Below, one piece after another: positions 15,586 through 24,562 of a DNA stretch of 64,000 nucleotides. This stretch comes from Terrimesophilobacter bigeumensis. Lineage in GTDB: Bacteria > Actinomycetota > Actinomycetes > Actinomycetales > Microbacteriaceae. Under the pieces are notes generated by a model that saw nothing but the letters and a program-made list of their open reading frames with translations, had not been told where the DNA came from and ran no database searches. The translations under genes and the position numbers were made by a program. How positions within the stretch are numbered: position 1 is the stretch's first letter; every line of letters begins with the position of its first letter. The stretch is taken from positions 992,001-1,056,000 of the forward strand of contig NZ_BAABAE010000003.1 in assembly GCF_039537265.1 (NCBI RefSeq), given 5' to 3'.

Positions 15586-18500
15586 GTGGCATCCAGCAGC
15601 GACTCGTTCGTGCACCTGCACGTCCACAGCGAGTACTCGATGCTGGACGGCGCCGCCCGGGTCTCGCCGCTGATCGCCGCCGCGGTCGAGCAGCAGATGC
15701 CGGCGATCGCGGTCACCGACCACGGGAACATGTTCGGCGCCTACGATTTCTGGCACACCGCGACCGAGGCCGGCATCAAGCCGATCATCGGCACCGAGGC
15801 CTACCTGACCCCCGGCACCGACCGCAGGGACAAGACGCGCACTCGCTGGGGCGACGGCGGCGAGAACGACGTGGGCGGCAACGGCGCGTACACCCACATG
15901 ACGCTCCTCGCGAAGGACAACACCGGCCTGCACAACCTGTTCCGGATGTCCTCGCTCGCCTCGATCGAAGGCTTCTACTACCGGCCCAGAATGGACCGCG
16001 AGCTCCTCAGCAGGTATGCGGAGGGCGTCATCGCGACGACCGGCTGCGTCGGAGGCGAGGTGCAGACGCGTCTGCGGCTCGGCCAGTACGACGAGGCGCG
16101 GAAGGCGGCGGCGGAGTTCCAGGACATCTTCGGCAAGGAGAACTTCTACTGCGAGATCATGGACCACGGCATCGACATCGAACGCCGGACCATGACCGAG
16201 CTCCTCGCCCTCGCCAAGGAGCTCGGGATGCCGCTCGTGGCGACCAACGACCTGCACTACACGCATCCGGGCGACGCGGACGCCCACGCGGCACTGCTGT
16301 GCGTCCAGTCCGCCTCGACGCTCGATGACCCGAACCGGTTCAAGTTCGACTCGCAGGAGTTCTACCTCAAGTCGGCCGCGGAGATGCGGGCGCTCTTCTC
16401 CGACCACCCCGAGGCGGTCTCGAACACGCTGCTCATCGCCGAGGCCTGCGAGGTCTCGTTCGAGAAGCGCGACCTCATGCCGCGGTTCCCGGTGCCGGAA
16501 GGGCACACCGAGGCGACCTGGTTCGCCGCAGAGGTGGAGCGCGGCCTGGCCGAGCGTTTTCCGGCCGGTGTGCCGGAGAAACACCGTGCGCAGGCCGACT
16601 ACGAGGTCGGCGTCATCAACCAGATGGGGTTCCCCGGCTATTTCCTCGTCGTCGCCGACTTCATCGGCTGGGCGCGCGAGCACGGCATCCGGGTCGGCCC
16701 GGGCCGCGGATCGGCCGCCGGATCCCTCGTCGCCTGGGCGATGAAGATCACCGGCCTCGACCCGCTCGCGCACGGCCTCATCTTCGAGCGCTTCCTGAAC
16801 CCCGACCGCATCTCGATGCCCGACATCGACATCGACTTCGACGACCGGCGCCGCGGCGAGGTCATCCGCTACGTCACCGAGAAATACGGCGACGACCGGG
16901 TCGCCCAGATCGTGACCTACGGCACGATCAAGGCCAAGCAGGCGCTCAAGGACTCCGCCCGCGTGCTCGGGATGCCCTACGCCGTCGGCGAGAAGCTCAC
17001 CAAGGCCATGCCGCCGCCCATCATGGGAAAGGACATGGGGCTCGCCGACGTCACGAACAAGGACTCGGCTCGCTACAAGGAGGCCGGCGACCTGCGCGCG
17101 CTCGTCGACACCGACCCCGAGGCCGCCCGCGTGTTCGCGACCGCGTTGGGCATCGAGAACCTCAAGCGGCAGTGGGGGGTGCACGCGGCGGGGGTCATCA
17201 TGTCCGCCGAGCCGCTCATCGACGTGCTCCCGATCATGAAGCGCGAGGATGACGGCGCCATCATCACCCAGTTCGACCAGCCGCCGTGCGAGAAGCTCGG
17301 GCTGCTCAAGATGGACTTCTTAGGCCTTCGCAACCTCACGGTGCTGCAGGATGCGCTCGCCTCGATCGCCTCCAACCGCGGGGTGGATGTCGTACTCGAG
17401 GACCTCGACCTGAACGGCGACGCGAAGACCTACGAGCTGCTCGCTCACGGCGACACCCTCGGCGTGTTCCAGCTGGACGGCGGTCCGCTGCGGGCGCTCC
17501 TCAAGCAGCTCAAGCCCGACAGCTTCAACGACATCACGGCCGTCATCGCCCTGTACCGGCCCGGCCCCATGGGCATGAACTCGCACACCAGGTACGCCCT
17601 GCGCAAGAACGGGCTCGAGGGGGTCGACGCGATCCATCCCGAGCTCGCCGAACCGCTCGCCGACATCCTGGGGGAGACCTACGGGCTCGTCATCTACCAG
17701 GAGCAGGTCATGGCCGCAGCCCAGAAGGTGGCCGGATTCACCCTCAGTCAGGCCGACACGCTGCGGAAGGCGATGGGCAAGAAGGACCTCAAGGTCCTCA
17801 ACAAGGAGTTCGCGAACTTCGCGGCCGGCATGGAGAAGAACGGCTACAGCAAGGCGGCCGCGAGCGCGCTGTGGGACATCATGGTCCCCTTCTCCGACTA
17901 CGGCTTCAACAAGTCCCATGGGGCCGCCTACGCGGTTCTCAGCTACTGGACGGCCTACCTCAAGGCCAACTACCCGGCCGAGTACATGGCAGCGCTCCTG
18001 ACGAGCGTTGGCGACTCCAAGGACAAGCTCGGCGTGTATCTCGCGGAGTGCCGCCGGATGGGCATCCAGGTTCTCGCCCCGGACGTCAACGAGTCGGCGG
18101 GGGACTTCACGGCCGCCGGCGACGACATCCGATTCGGGCTCGGTGCGGTCCGGAACGTGGGGGCCAACGTCGTCGACGCCATCCGGTCCGCACGCGAGGA
18201 GAAGGGGCGGTTCGAGAGCTTCCACGACTTCCTGCACAAGGTGCCGATCCCGGTCGCGAACAAGCGCACGGTCGAGTCGCTCGTGAAGGCGGGCGCGTTC
18301 GACTCGCTCGGTGCCACGCGGCGCGCCCTCATCGAGATCCACGAGGATGCCGTCGAGGCCGCCGTGACCCAGAAGCGTGCCGAGGCGAACGGCCAGGTCG
18401 GGTTCGACTTCGACAGCCTGTGGGAGGAGCCGCAGCCGGTCAACAAGGTTCCCGACCGGCCGGAGTGGTCGAAGCGCGACAAGCTGGCCTTCGAGCGGGA

Positions 18501-19101
18501 GATGCTGGGGCTCTACGTCTCCGACCATCCGCTGGCCGGACTCGAGCTGCAGCTGGCCAAGCACGCGAGCGTCGGGATCTCCGAGCTCATCGCGGGGGAG
18601 GCGGCCTCCGACGGCGAGACCGTGTCGATCGCGGGACTCATCACGAGCGTGCAGCACCGCACGGCGCGCAACAGCGGGAACCCCTACGGGATCATCCAGG
18701 TCGAGGATTTCGGCGCGGAGATCTCGATCATGTTCCTCGGCAAGACCTACCAGGAGTTCTCGCCCGCCCTCGTGAACGACTCGATCGTCGTCGTCAAGGG
18801 CAGAGTCAACCAGCGCGACGACGGCGTCGCCCTGCACGCCGTGAGCCTGTTCTCTCCCGACCTCGGGCAGAGTCTCGGGGCGGGACCGCTGGTCATCTCG
18901 GTGCCGGAGTCCCGGGCGACGACGGATGTCGTCACGGCGCTCAACGACGTGCTCATCCGCCATTCGGGAGACAACGAGGTCCGGCTCAAGCTCGTCAAGG
19001 GCGACAGCGCCCGGATGTTCGAGGTGCCGTACCCGGTGAGCGTGAGCGCCGACCTGTACGGCGAGCTCAAGTCGCTTCTCGGCCCCAACTGCCTGAGTTA
19101 G
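15586..19101 (+). CDS. dnaE: DNA polymerase III alpha subunit DnaE
   Basis: Replicative polymerase of 1171 residues. The N-terminal PHP domain begins FVHLHVHSEYSMLDGAARV and includes AIAVTDHGNMFGA. The polymerase catalytic aspartates sit in MPDIDIDFDDRRRGEV near residue 408. The HhH region and C-terminal OB domain (VSIAGLITSVQHRTARNSG) follow. GTG start with GGAG five bases upstream. The length and domain order match DnaE1-type enzymes. Confidence 0.97.
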   Translation: MASSSDSFVHLHVHSEYSMLDGAARVSPLIAAAVEQQMPAIAVTDHGNMFGAYDFWHTATEAGIKPIIGTEAYLTPGTDRRDKTRTRWGDGGENDVGGNGAYTHMTLLAKDNTGLHNLFRMSSLASIEGFYYRPRMDRELLSRYAEGVIATTGCVGGEVQTRLRLGQYDEARKAAAEFQDIFGKENFYCEIMDHGIDIERRTMTELLALAKELGMPLVATNDLHYTHPGDADAHAALLCVQSASTLDDPNRFKFDSQEFYLKSAAEMRALFSDHPEAVSNTLLIAEACEVSFEKRDLMPRFPVPEGHTEATWFAAEVERGLAERFPAGVPEKHRAQADYEVGVINQMGFPGYFLVVADFIGWAREHGIRVGPGRGSAAGSLVAWAMKITGLDPLAHGLIFERFLNPDRISMPDIDIDFDDRRRGEVIRYVTEKYGDDRVAQIVTYGTIKAKQALKDSARVLGMPYAVGEKLTKAMPPPIMGKDMGLADVTNKDSARYKEAGDLRALVDTDPEAARVFATALGIENLKRQWGVHAAGVIMSAEPLIDVLPIMKREDDGAIITQFDQPPCEKLGLLKMDFLGLRNLTVLQDALASIASNRGVDVVLEDLDLNGDAKTYELLAHGDTLGVFQLDGGPLRALLKQLKPDSFNDITAVIALYRPGPMGMNSHTRYALRKNGLEGVDAIHPELAEPLADILGETYGLVIYQEQVMAAAQKVAGFTLSQADTLRKAMGKKDLKVLNKEFANFAAGMEKNGYSKAAASALWDIMVPFSDYGFNKSHGAAYAVLSYWTAYLKANYPAEYMAALLTSVGDSKDKLGVYLAECRRMGIQVLAPDVNESAGDFTAAGDDIRFGLGAVRNVGANVVDAIRSAREEKGRFESFHDFLHKVPIPVANKRTVESLVKAGAFDSLGATRRALIEIHEDAVEAAVTQKRAEANGQVGFDFDSLWEEPQPVNKVPDRPEWSKRDKLAFEREMLGLYVSDHPLAGLELQLAKHASVGISELIAGEAASDGETVSIAGLITSVQHRTARNSGNPYGIIQVEDFGAEISIMFLGKTYQEFSPALVNDSIVVVKGRVNQRDDGVALHAVSLFSPDLGQSLGAGPLVISVPESRATTDVVTALNDVLIRHSGDNEVRLKLVKGDSARMFEVPYPVSVSADLYGELKSLLGPNCLS

Positions 19102-19129
19102 CGATGCGGGCGGGTCCTGCGGCCGCGGC

Positions 19130-19135
19130 TAGGCT
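19130..19135 (+). promoter_or_regulatory. -10 element of hisD (leaderless type)
   Basis: TAGGCT ends 11 bases before the hisD ATG and no purine-rich ribosome site lies between, so transcription would begin close to the start codon. Confidence 0.5.
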
Positions 19136-19145
19136 GGGTTCTGCC

Positions 19146-20456
19146 ATGATCGCCACGATTGACCTGCGCGGGACAGCGCATAGCGCTGCCGAGCTCTCGG
19201 GACTCATGCCGCGTGCCCGCGTCGACGTCTCGGCGGCGACGGAGGCGGCCGCCGAGCTCATCGACGACGTACGGGAACGGGCTTCCGCGGCGCTGCTCGA
19301 TCAGGCCGAACGGCTCGACGGGGTGCGACCGGGCGCCCTGCGTGTTCCGGAGCGCGACCTGCGCCGCGCGGTCGAACAGCTCGCGCCTGCGGTGCGGGAG
19401 GCGCTCGAGGAGGCCATCCGGCGCGTCCGGGCCGTGTCGACCGCTCAGCTGCCGGTACCGATCACGACCGGGCTCGGCGACGGTGCGCTCGTGCAGCAGC
19501 GCTGGCAGCCGATCCGCCGTGTCGGTCTCTACGTGCCGGGCGGGAAGGCCGTCTATCCTTCGAGCGTCATCATGAACGTCGTCCCGGCGCAGGTCGCCGG
19601 AGTCGCCTCCGTGGCCCTGGCCTCACCGCCGCAGAAGGACTTCGGAGGGGGTGTGCATCCGACGGTCCTTGCCGCGGCGGGGCTGCTCGGCATCGACGAG
19701 GTCTACGCCATGGGCGGCGCGGGCGCGATCGGGGCCTTCGCCTGGGGGGTCGCCGACCTGGGGCTCGAGCCCGTCGACCTCGTGACCGGTCCTGGCAACA
19801 TCTGGGTCGCCGCCGCCAAGCGCCTCGTGCGCGGGCAGGTCGGCATCGACGCCGAGGCCGGACCGACGGAGATCCTGATCATCGCCGACGAGGACGCCGA
19901 TCCGGTGCTCGTCGCCGCCGACCTCGTGAGCCAGGCAGAGCACGATGAGCTCGCCGCGGCCGTGCTCGTGACGGACTCCGCCGATTTCGCCACCCGGGCA
20001 CGCGCTGAGCTCGGCCTGCTCGCCGAGAGCGCCCACCACGGAACCCGGGTGCGCACCTCCCTCGGAGGCGAGCAGTCCGCCATCGTCATCGTCGACAGCC
20101 TCGCGTCGGCTGCAGCCTTCAGCAACGCGTACGGCCCGGAGCACCTCGAGTTGCAGGTGCGCGATCCGGATGCCCTGCTCGCGTCGATCGACAGCGCGGG
20201 CGCGATCTTCCTGGGCGAGCACTCGCCGGTGAGCCTCGGCGACTACCTCGCAGGCTCCAACCACGTACTGCCGACGGGCGGGCAGGCCCGGTTCTCCTCG
20301 GGGCTCGGCGTGGCGACGTTCCTGAGGCCGCAGCAGGTCATCCGCTATGACCGCGGGGGGCTTCGCGGCGTGGCTGAGCACATCACGGCACTCGCGAATG
20401 CTGAGGACCTGCCGGCGCATGCCGCGGCGGTGACCGCGCGCTTCTCCACGGAGTAG
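19146..20456 (+). CDS. hisD: Histidinol dehydrogenase
   Basis: Last enzyme of histidine synthesis: oxidises L-histidinol to histidine with two NAD+ and a zinc ion. 436 residues. The RVGLYVPGG and YPSSVIMNVVPAQVAGV segments and the family signature GSNHVLPTGGQARFSSGL are intact, and EAGPTEILIIAD marks the second domain. ATG 19146 is chosen by the TAGGCT element 11 bases upstream and by family length. No other his gene is in the window, so the pathway is split. Confidence 0.95.
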   Translation: MIATIDLRGTAHSAAELSGLMPRARVDVSAATEAAAELIDDVRERASAALLDQAERLDGVRPGALRVPERDLRRAVEQLAPAVREALEEAIRRVRAVSTAQLPVPITTGLGDGALVQQRWQPIRRVGLYVPGGKAVYPSSVIMNVVPAQVAGVASVALASPPQKDFGGGVHPTVLAAAGLLGIDEVYAMGGAGAIGAFAWGVADLGLEPVDLVTGPGNIWVAAAKRLVRGQVGIDAEAGPTEILIIADEDADPVLVAADLVSQAEHDELAAAVLVTDSADFATRARAELGLLAESAHHGTRVRTSLGGEQSAIVIVDSLASAAAFSNAYGPEHLELQVRDPDALLASIDSAGAIFLGEHSPVSLGDYLAGSNHVLPTGGQARFSSGLGVATFLRPQQVIRYDRGGLRGVAEHITALANAEDLPAHAAAVTARFSTE

Positions 20457-20507
20457 CCGGAGCAACCCGCCAGCGTCCGCAGTCCCGGCATCTCCAGGCC
20501 GGTGGCG

Positions 20508-20513
20508 TACTCT
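20508..20513 (+). promoter_or_regulatory. -10 element of nrdR (leaderless type)
   Basis: TACTCT ends 10 bases before the nrdR ATG, matching the spacing seen at hisD and pyrD. Confidence 0.45.
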
Positions 20514-20522
20514 TGAGGCACT

Positions 20523-20996
20523 ATGTTCTGCCCGTTCTGCCGGTATCCGGACTCCCGCGTCGTCGACTCGCGCACGAGCGACGACGGTCTGTCGATCCGC
20601 CGACGCCGCCAGTGCCCGGAGTGCGGTCGCCGGTTCAGCACGACCGAGACGGCGAGCCTCAACGTCGTCAAGCGAAGCGGTGTCGTGCAGCCGTTCAGCC
20701 GGGAGAAGATCGTGGCCGGCGTCCGCAAGGCCTGTCAGGGCCGCCCGGTGACCGACACCGATCTCGCCGTGCTCGCCCAGCAGGTCGAGGAGGCCATCCG
20801 CGCGACGGGCGTCTCCCAGATCGACGCGAACGACATCGGGCTCGCCATCCTGCCTCCGCTGCGGGAGCTCGACGAGGTCGCCTACCTCAGGTTCGCGAGC
20901 GTCTATCAGGGCTTCGACTCGCTCGAGGACTTCGAGTCGGCCATCACCCTCCTGAGGGTCGAACACGAGACGGCCGAGGCACCCGAAACGCGCTGA
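20523..20996 (+). CDS. nrdR: Transcriptional repressor NrdR
   Basis: Zinc-ribbon and ATP-cone regulator of ribonucleotide reductase genes; binds NrdR boxes depending on bound ATP/dATP. 157 residues. The four zinc cysteines are in MFCPFCRYPDSRV and CPECGRRFST, and the ATP-cone follows from VVKRSGVVQPFSREKI. No ribonucleotide reductase gene is nearby, so targets lie elsewhere. Confidence 0.96.
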   Translation: MFCPFCRYPDSRVVDSRTSDDGLSIRRRRQCPECGRRFSTTETASLNVVKRSGVVQPFSREKIVAGVRKACQGRPVTDTDLAVLAQQVEEAIRATGVSQIDANDIGLAILPPLRELDEVAYLRFASVYQGFDSLEDFESAITLLRVEHETAEAPETR

Positions 20997-21014
20997 TCGG
21001 CCCCTCGCGCCCGC

Positions 21015-21020
21015 TAGGCT
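21015..21020 (+). promoter_or_regulatory. -10 element of pyrD (leaderless type)
   Basis: TAGGCT ends 9 bases before the pyrD ATG, with the same CGCTAGGCTGG-like context found before several other genes here. Confidence 0.5.
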
Positions 21021-21029
21021 GGCGAGCGC

Positions 21030-22076
21030 ATGTATCGCCTCCTGTTCCGAGTGTTCCTGTCGCGGCTCGACGCCGAGCGCGCGCACGCCCTCGCCTTCGC
21101 CGTCATCCGGATGCTCGGCCTCCCGGGCCTCTCCGGCGTCACCCGCGTCCTGACCCGCCCGGCGCCCTCGCTCGCCGTCGAGACGATGGGCCTGCGCTTC
21201 GAATCGCCGTTCGGCATCGCCGCCGGCTTCGACAAGGACGCCACGGGCGTTCACGGTCTCTGGAGCCTCGGCTTCGGCCACGTCGAGGTCGGCACCGTGA
21301 CCGCGCTCGCCCAGCCGGGCAACGAACGCCCCCGCCTGTTCCGCCTCATCCCGGATCGCGCGCTCATCAATCGCATGGGCTTCAACAACCACGGCGCAGC
21401 GGATGCCGTCCCGCGCCTGAAGAGGGAGCGTCGCCGCCGCCGACGCCCCGTCGTCGGCGCGAACATCGGCAAGTCGCGTGTCGTCGCGGTCGAGGATGCG
21501 GTCGCGGACTACCTCGAGAGCACCCGCGTCCTGGCCCCGGTCGCGGACTACCTCGTCGTCAACGTGAGTTCACCGAACACGCCGGGGCTCCGCGGCCTCC
21601 AGGAGCTCGACCGGCTGGAACCGCTCCTCACCGCAGTGCGCGACGCGGCGGGGACGACACCCGTGCTCGTCAAGATCGCACCGGAGCTCGAGGACCAGGC
21701 GGTGCTGCGGGTCTCCTCGCTCGCGGTCGGACTCGGCCTCGCCGGGGTCGTCGCCACGAACACCACGCTCTCGCGCGAGGGGCTCGTGACCGACGCGAAG
21801 GTCGTCGCCGCGTCCGGGGAGGGCGGCCTCTCCGGCGCACCGCTCGGCGCACGGTCGCTCGAGGTCCTGCGCATCCTGAGGGCAGCGGTACCGGTGGAAT
21901 TCTGCATCATCTCGGTCGGCGGCGTGGAGACCGCGGAGCAGGTGCAGGAGAGGCTCGACGCGGGGGCTACGCTCGTGCAGGGCTACACGGGCTTCCTCTA
22001 CCGCGGTCCGCTCTGGGCCAGGCAGATCAACAGGGGCCTCGCGCGGAGTGCTACGAGGGGTACTGCCCGCGCCTGA
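21030..22076 (+). CDS. pyrD: Dihydroorotate dehydrogenase (quinone), class 2
   Basis: Membrane-associated FMN enzyme that oxidises dihydroorotate to orotate and passes electrons to quinone. 348 residues. The N-terminal amphipathic segment (MYRLLFRVFLSRLDAERAH) marks class 2. Motifs: AAGFDKDATGV, NRMGFNNHGA, catalytic serine in VVNVSSPNTPGLRGL, and a C-terminal phosphate-binding GGVETAEQ. Converges with the DUF3043 gene, overlapping it by 26 bases. Confidence 0.96.
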   Translation: MYRLLFRVFLSRLDAERAHALAFAVIRMLGLPGLSGVTRVLTRPAPSLAVETMGLRFESPFGIAAGFDKDATGVHGLWSLGFGHVEVGTVTALAQPGNERPRLFRLIPDRALINRMGFNNHGAADAVPRLKRERRRRRRPVVGANIGKSRVVAVEDAVADYLESTRVLAPVADYLVVNVSSPNTPGLRGLQELDRLEPLLTAVRDAAGTTPVLVKIAPELEDQAVLRVSSLAVGLGLAGVVATNTTLSREGLVTDAKVVAASGEGGLSGAPLGARSLEVLRILRAAVPVEFCIISVGGVETAEQVQERLDAGATLVQGYTGFLYRGPLWARQINRGLARSATRGTARA

Positions 22077-22629
22077 CCTGAGGCTTCGGCAACCGCATCA
22101 CCCGTAGCTGCATCGCCCGCATGGCGGCGTACCAACGGTTGCCGCGCTGGAGCTTGTCGTCGCCGAACTTCGCGGCGAGCCTGCGGTTCACGATGAATCC
22201 GAGGATGATCCCGTCGATCACGGCGACGAGGAAGAACAGCCAGAGCCCCGCGATCCCGATGAGCTGTACGCGCTCGTCGTTGATGAAGGTCAGGATGATG
22301 ACGATGAACATGACCGGAATGAGAACTTCGCCGACACTGAACCGGGCGTCGACGTAGTCGCGGATCCAGCGGCGCTGCGGACCCTTGTCACGCACCGGCA
22401 GGTACTTCTCCTCGCCGGCGGCCATACCGACCCTGGCCTTCTCGCGCGCCTCGGCCATCTTGGCGCGGGAGGCCTTGGCCGCGGCCTTGCGGTCGTTGCT
22501 CACGAGCGGGCGCAGGTTGGCGGCCTCGCGCTCCTTGCGCGTGGGGGTCGGCCGACCCTTGCCGGACATCGTGCCGTCGGTGTTCAGCTCGTCGTCCGGC
22601 GCTTCGTCGCTCTTGCCTGCCTTGGCCAC
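22051..22629 (-). CDS. DUF3043 family membrane protein
   Basis: Actinobacterial protein of unknown function, 192 residues. A hydrophilic N-terminal third rich in Lys/Arg/Ala/Glu (KGRPTPTRKEREAANLRPL) is followed by RRWIRDYVDARFSVGEVL and two hydrophobic segments (MFIVIILTFI and LWLFFLVAVIDGIILGFI). I place the start at GTG 22629 (VAKAGKSD). Convergent with pyrD. Confidence 0.8.
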   Translation of the reverse strand: MAKAGKSDEAPDDELNTDGTMSGKGRPTPTRKEREAANLRPLVSNDRKAAAKASRAKMAEAREKARVGMAAGEEKYLPVRDKGPQRRWIRDYVDARFSVGEVLIPVMFIVIILTFINDERVQLIGIAGLWLFFLVAVIDGIILGFIVNRRLAAKFGDDKLQRGNRWYAAMRAMQLRVMRLPKPQVRRGQYPS

Positions 22630-22656
22630 ATTCCATCCCTGCTGTCGGTGTGCGCT

Positions 22657-22662
22657 TAAGAT
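22657..22662 (+). promoter_or_regulatory. -10 element of the M20 dipeptidase (leaderless type)
   Basis: TAAGAT ends 7 bases before the ATG at 22670; no ribosome binding site is visible between them. Confidence 0.45.
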
Positions 22663-22669
22663 TACCGGT

Positions 22670-24061
22670 ATGACCTCCTCACCCTCCGCCACCGAGCGCC
22701 TGGCGGATGCCGTCGGCGCAGGCCTGCCCTCCGCGATCGCCGACCTCTGCGACCTCGTGCGGATCCCCTCCGTCTCCTGGGCGGCCTTCGACCCGGCGAA
22801 CGTCCGGCGCAGCGCCGAGGCCGTCGTCGAGCTCGTGAACGACCTCGGGGTGTTCGAGTCGGTGCGGATCTCGCAGGCGAAGATCGGCAGCACGGAGAAC
22901 TTCGGCCAGCCGGCGATCCTCGCAACGCGGGCGGCTCGCAACGGCCGGCCCACCATCGTGCTCTATGCCCACCACGACGTGCAGCCCCCCGGCAAGGACG
23001 AGGACTGGGAGTCCCCGCCGTTCGAGCCGACGGTGCGCGGGGACCGCCTCTATGGCCGCGGCGCCGCTGACGACAAGGCCGGCGTCATGGCGCACATCGC
23101 CGCGATCCGCGCCCTCGTCGAGGCCGAAGGTCCCGACTTCGATCTCGGGCTCGTCCTCTTCTTCGAAGGGGAGGAGGAGTTCGGTTCGCGCTCCTTCAAG
23201 AACTTCCTGCTCCAGCATCGGGAGGAGCTCTCCGCCGATGTCATCGTCGTCGCCGACTCCGACAACTGGAACGTGGACACCCCCGCACTCACGGTCGCCC
23301 TCCGCGGCAACGTCACGTTCCGGCTCACCGTGCGCACGCTCGACCACGCCTCCCACTCCGGAATGTTCGGTGGCGCGGCCCCGGACGCCATGCTCGCCAT
23401 GATCCGGCTGCTCGCGACCCTGCACGACGAGTCGGGGAGCGTCGCCGTCGAAGGGCTCACGAGCACCGCTGGCGAGACTCCGGCGTACCCGGAGTCGCAG
23501 TTGCGCGAGGAGGCCGCCCTGCTGGACGGGGTGGCCCCGATCGGCGCCGGAGACATCCTGAGCCGCTTGTGGTACCAGCCGGCCATCACCGTGACCGGCA
23601 TCGATGCACCGTCGGTGGCGAACGCGTCCAACACCCTCCTGCCGGCGGTCTCGGTACGGATCAGCGCTCGCATCGCACCCGGCCAGAGTGCCGCATCCGC
23701 CTTCGAGGCCCTCGAGAAGCATGTGCGCGCCGCTGCACCGTTCGGTGCCGTCGTCGAGATCGACGACATCGACCGGGGTGACCCGTTCCTCGTCGACACG
23801 AGCGGTTGGGCGGTCGCCGAGGCCAAGGATGCGATGCTCCAGGCCTGGGGCGTCGAACCGGTCGAGACCGGGATCGGCGGCTCGATCCCGTTCATCTCCG
23901 ACCTCGTCGAGCTCTTTCCCCAGACGCAGGTGCTCGTGACGGGCGTCGAGGACCCCGACTCGCGGGCCCACAGCCCCAATGAGTCGCTGCACCTGGGCGT
24001 CTTCCGCCGTGCCATCCTCACCGAAGCGGTGCTCCTGTCGAAACTCAACGCTCGCGGATGA
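22670..24061 (+). CDS. M20-family dipeptidase
   Basis: Cytoplasmic zinc metallopeptidase of the ArgE/DapE/CPG2/CNDP group, 463 residues. Metal ligands are visible in YAHHDVQPPG, GRGAADDKAG and EGEEEFGSRSF, and a C-terminal HSPNESLHLGVF supplies the last histidine. A dimerisation domain interrupts the catalytic domain, as usual for the family. ATG 22670 is preferred over a longer open frame because of the TAAGAT element and the family N-terminus. Substrate cannot be read. Confidence 0.88.
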   Translation: MTSSPSATERLADAVGAGLPSAIADLCDLVRIPSVSWAAFDPANVRRSAEAVVELVNDLGVFESVRISQAKIGSTENFGQPAILATRAARNGRPTIVLYAHHDVQPPGKDEDWESPPFEPTVRGDRLYGRGAADDKAGVMAHIAAIRALVEAEGPDFDLGLVLFFEGEEEFGSRSFKNFLLQHREELSADVIVVADSDNWNVDTPALTVALRGNVTFRLTVRTLDHASHSGMFGGAAPDAMLAMIRLLATLHDESGSVAVEGLTSTAGETPAYPESQLREEAALLDGVAPIGAGDILSRLWYQPAITVTGIDAPSVANASNTLLPAVSVRISARIAPGQSAASAFEALEKHVRAAAPFGAVVEIDDIDRGDPFLVDTSGWAVAEAKDAMLQAWGVEPVETGIGGSIPFISDLVELFPQTQVLVTGVEDPDSRAHSPNESLHLGVFRRAILTEAVLLSKLNARG

Positions 24062-24067
24062 TGCGCT

Positions 24068-24073
24068 TACACT
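24068..24073 (+). promoter_or_regulatory. Possible -10 of the Fe-S carrier gene
   Basis: TACACT lies 25 bases before the ATG at 24099, leaving room for the GAGGGAG ribosome site. Confidence 0.35.
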
Positions 24074-24098
24074 GGAAGAGAGCCTCGAGGGAGCAGAG

Positions 24099-24464
24099 AT
24101 GACCGAGACCATTGCACCGGACCGCACCGCGACCCCCGCCCACGGTGTCAGCCTGACGAGCGCGGCGGCCCAGAAGGTGCGCACGCTGTGCAAGCAGGAG
24201 GGCAGGGACGACCTGCGCCTTCGCGTCGCCGTCCAGCCCGGGGGATGCTCCGGCCTCATCTACCAGCTGTACTTCGACGAGCGCCTGCTCGACGGTGACA
24301 CCACCGTCGACTTCGAGGGTGTCGAGGTCGTGGTCGACAAGATGAGCGTTCCCTATCTCGATGGCGCGGCCATCGATTTCGAGGACACCATCCAGAAGCA
24401 GGGCTTCACGATCGACAACCCCAATGCGGCGGGTAGCTGCGCGTGCGGGGATTCCTTCCACTAG
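24099..24464 (+). CDS. A-type iron-sulfur carrier (HesB/IscA/ErpA family)
   Basis: Small Fe-S cluster insertion protein of 121 residues. The three conserved cysteines are in GGCSGLIYQL and the C-terminal GSCACGDSFH. The start is fixed by GAGGGAGCAG just before the ATG. It sits directly upstream of the cytochrome oxidase genes, where a role in maturing respiratory Fe-S proteins (for example QcrA) is reasonable but inferred. Confidence 0.92.
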   Translation: MTETIAPDRTATPAHGVSLTSAAAQKVRTLCKQEGRDDLRLRVAVQPGGCSGLIYQLYFDERLLDGDTTVDFEGVEVVVDKMSVPYLDGAAIDFEDTIQKQGFTIDNPNAAGSCACGDSFH

Positions 24465-24500
24465 GGCGGGTTTCCGGCCGGAAGGGCGCGTCCTTCGGAG

Positions 24501-24526
24501 TAGGCTGGAGGCAGTCAATAGACTGC
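24501..24526 (+). promoter_or_regulatory. ctaC promoter -10 with overlapping palindrome
   Basis: TAGGCT (24501-24506) is followed after 4 bases by GCAGTC-AATA-GACTGC (24511-24526), a perfect 6-bp inverted repeat located where transcription would start. ctaC begins 57 bases beyond the -10, so this gene has a real leader, unlike most TAGGCT genes here. The palindrome could be an operator or a 5' hairpin. Confidence 0.45.
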
Positions 24527-24562
24527 GATTGTCAGTCTCCGTGTCATCCGAGAGGTCCACAA

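Noticed and set aside
17320..18963. 547-codon open frame on the minus strand inside dnaE, and similar long antisense frames in murF (1469-2776), qcrB and ctaD
   Set aside because: High GC at third codon positions keeps the opposite strand free of stops. Their translations are rich in Arg/Asp/Glu/His repeats, carry no family motif and lie wholly inside well-supported genes.
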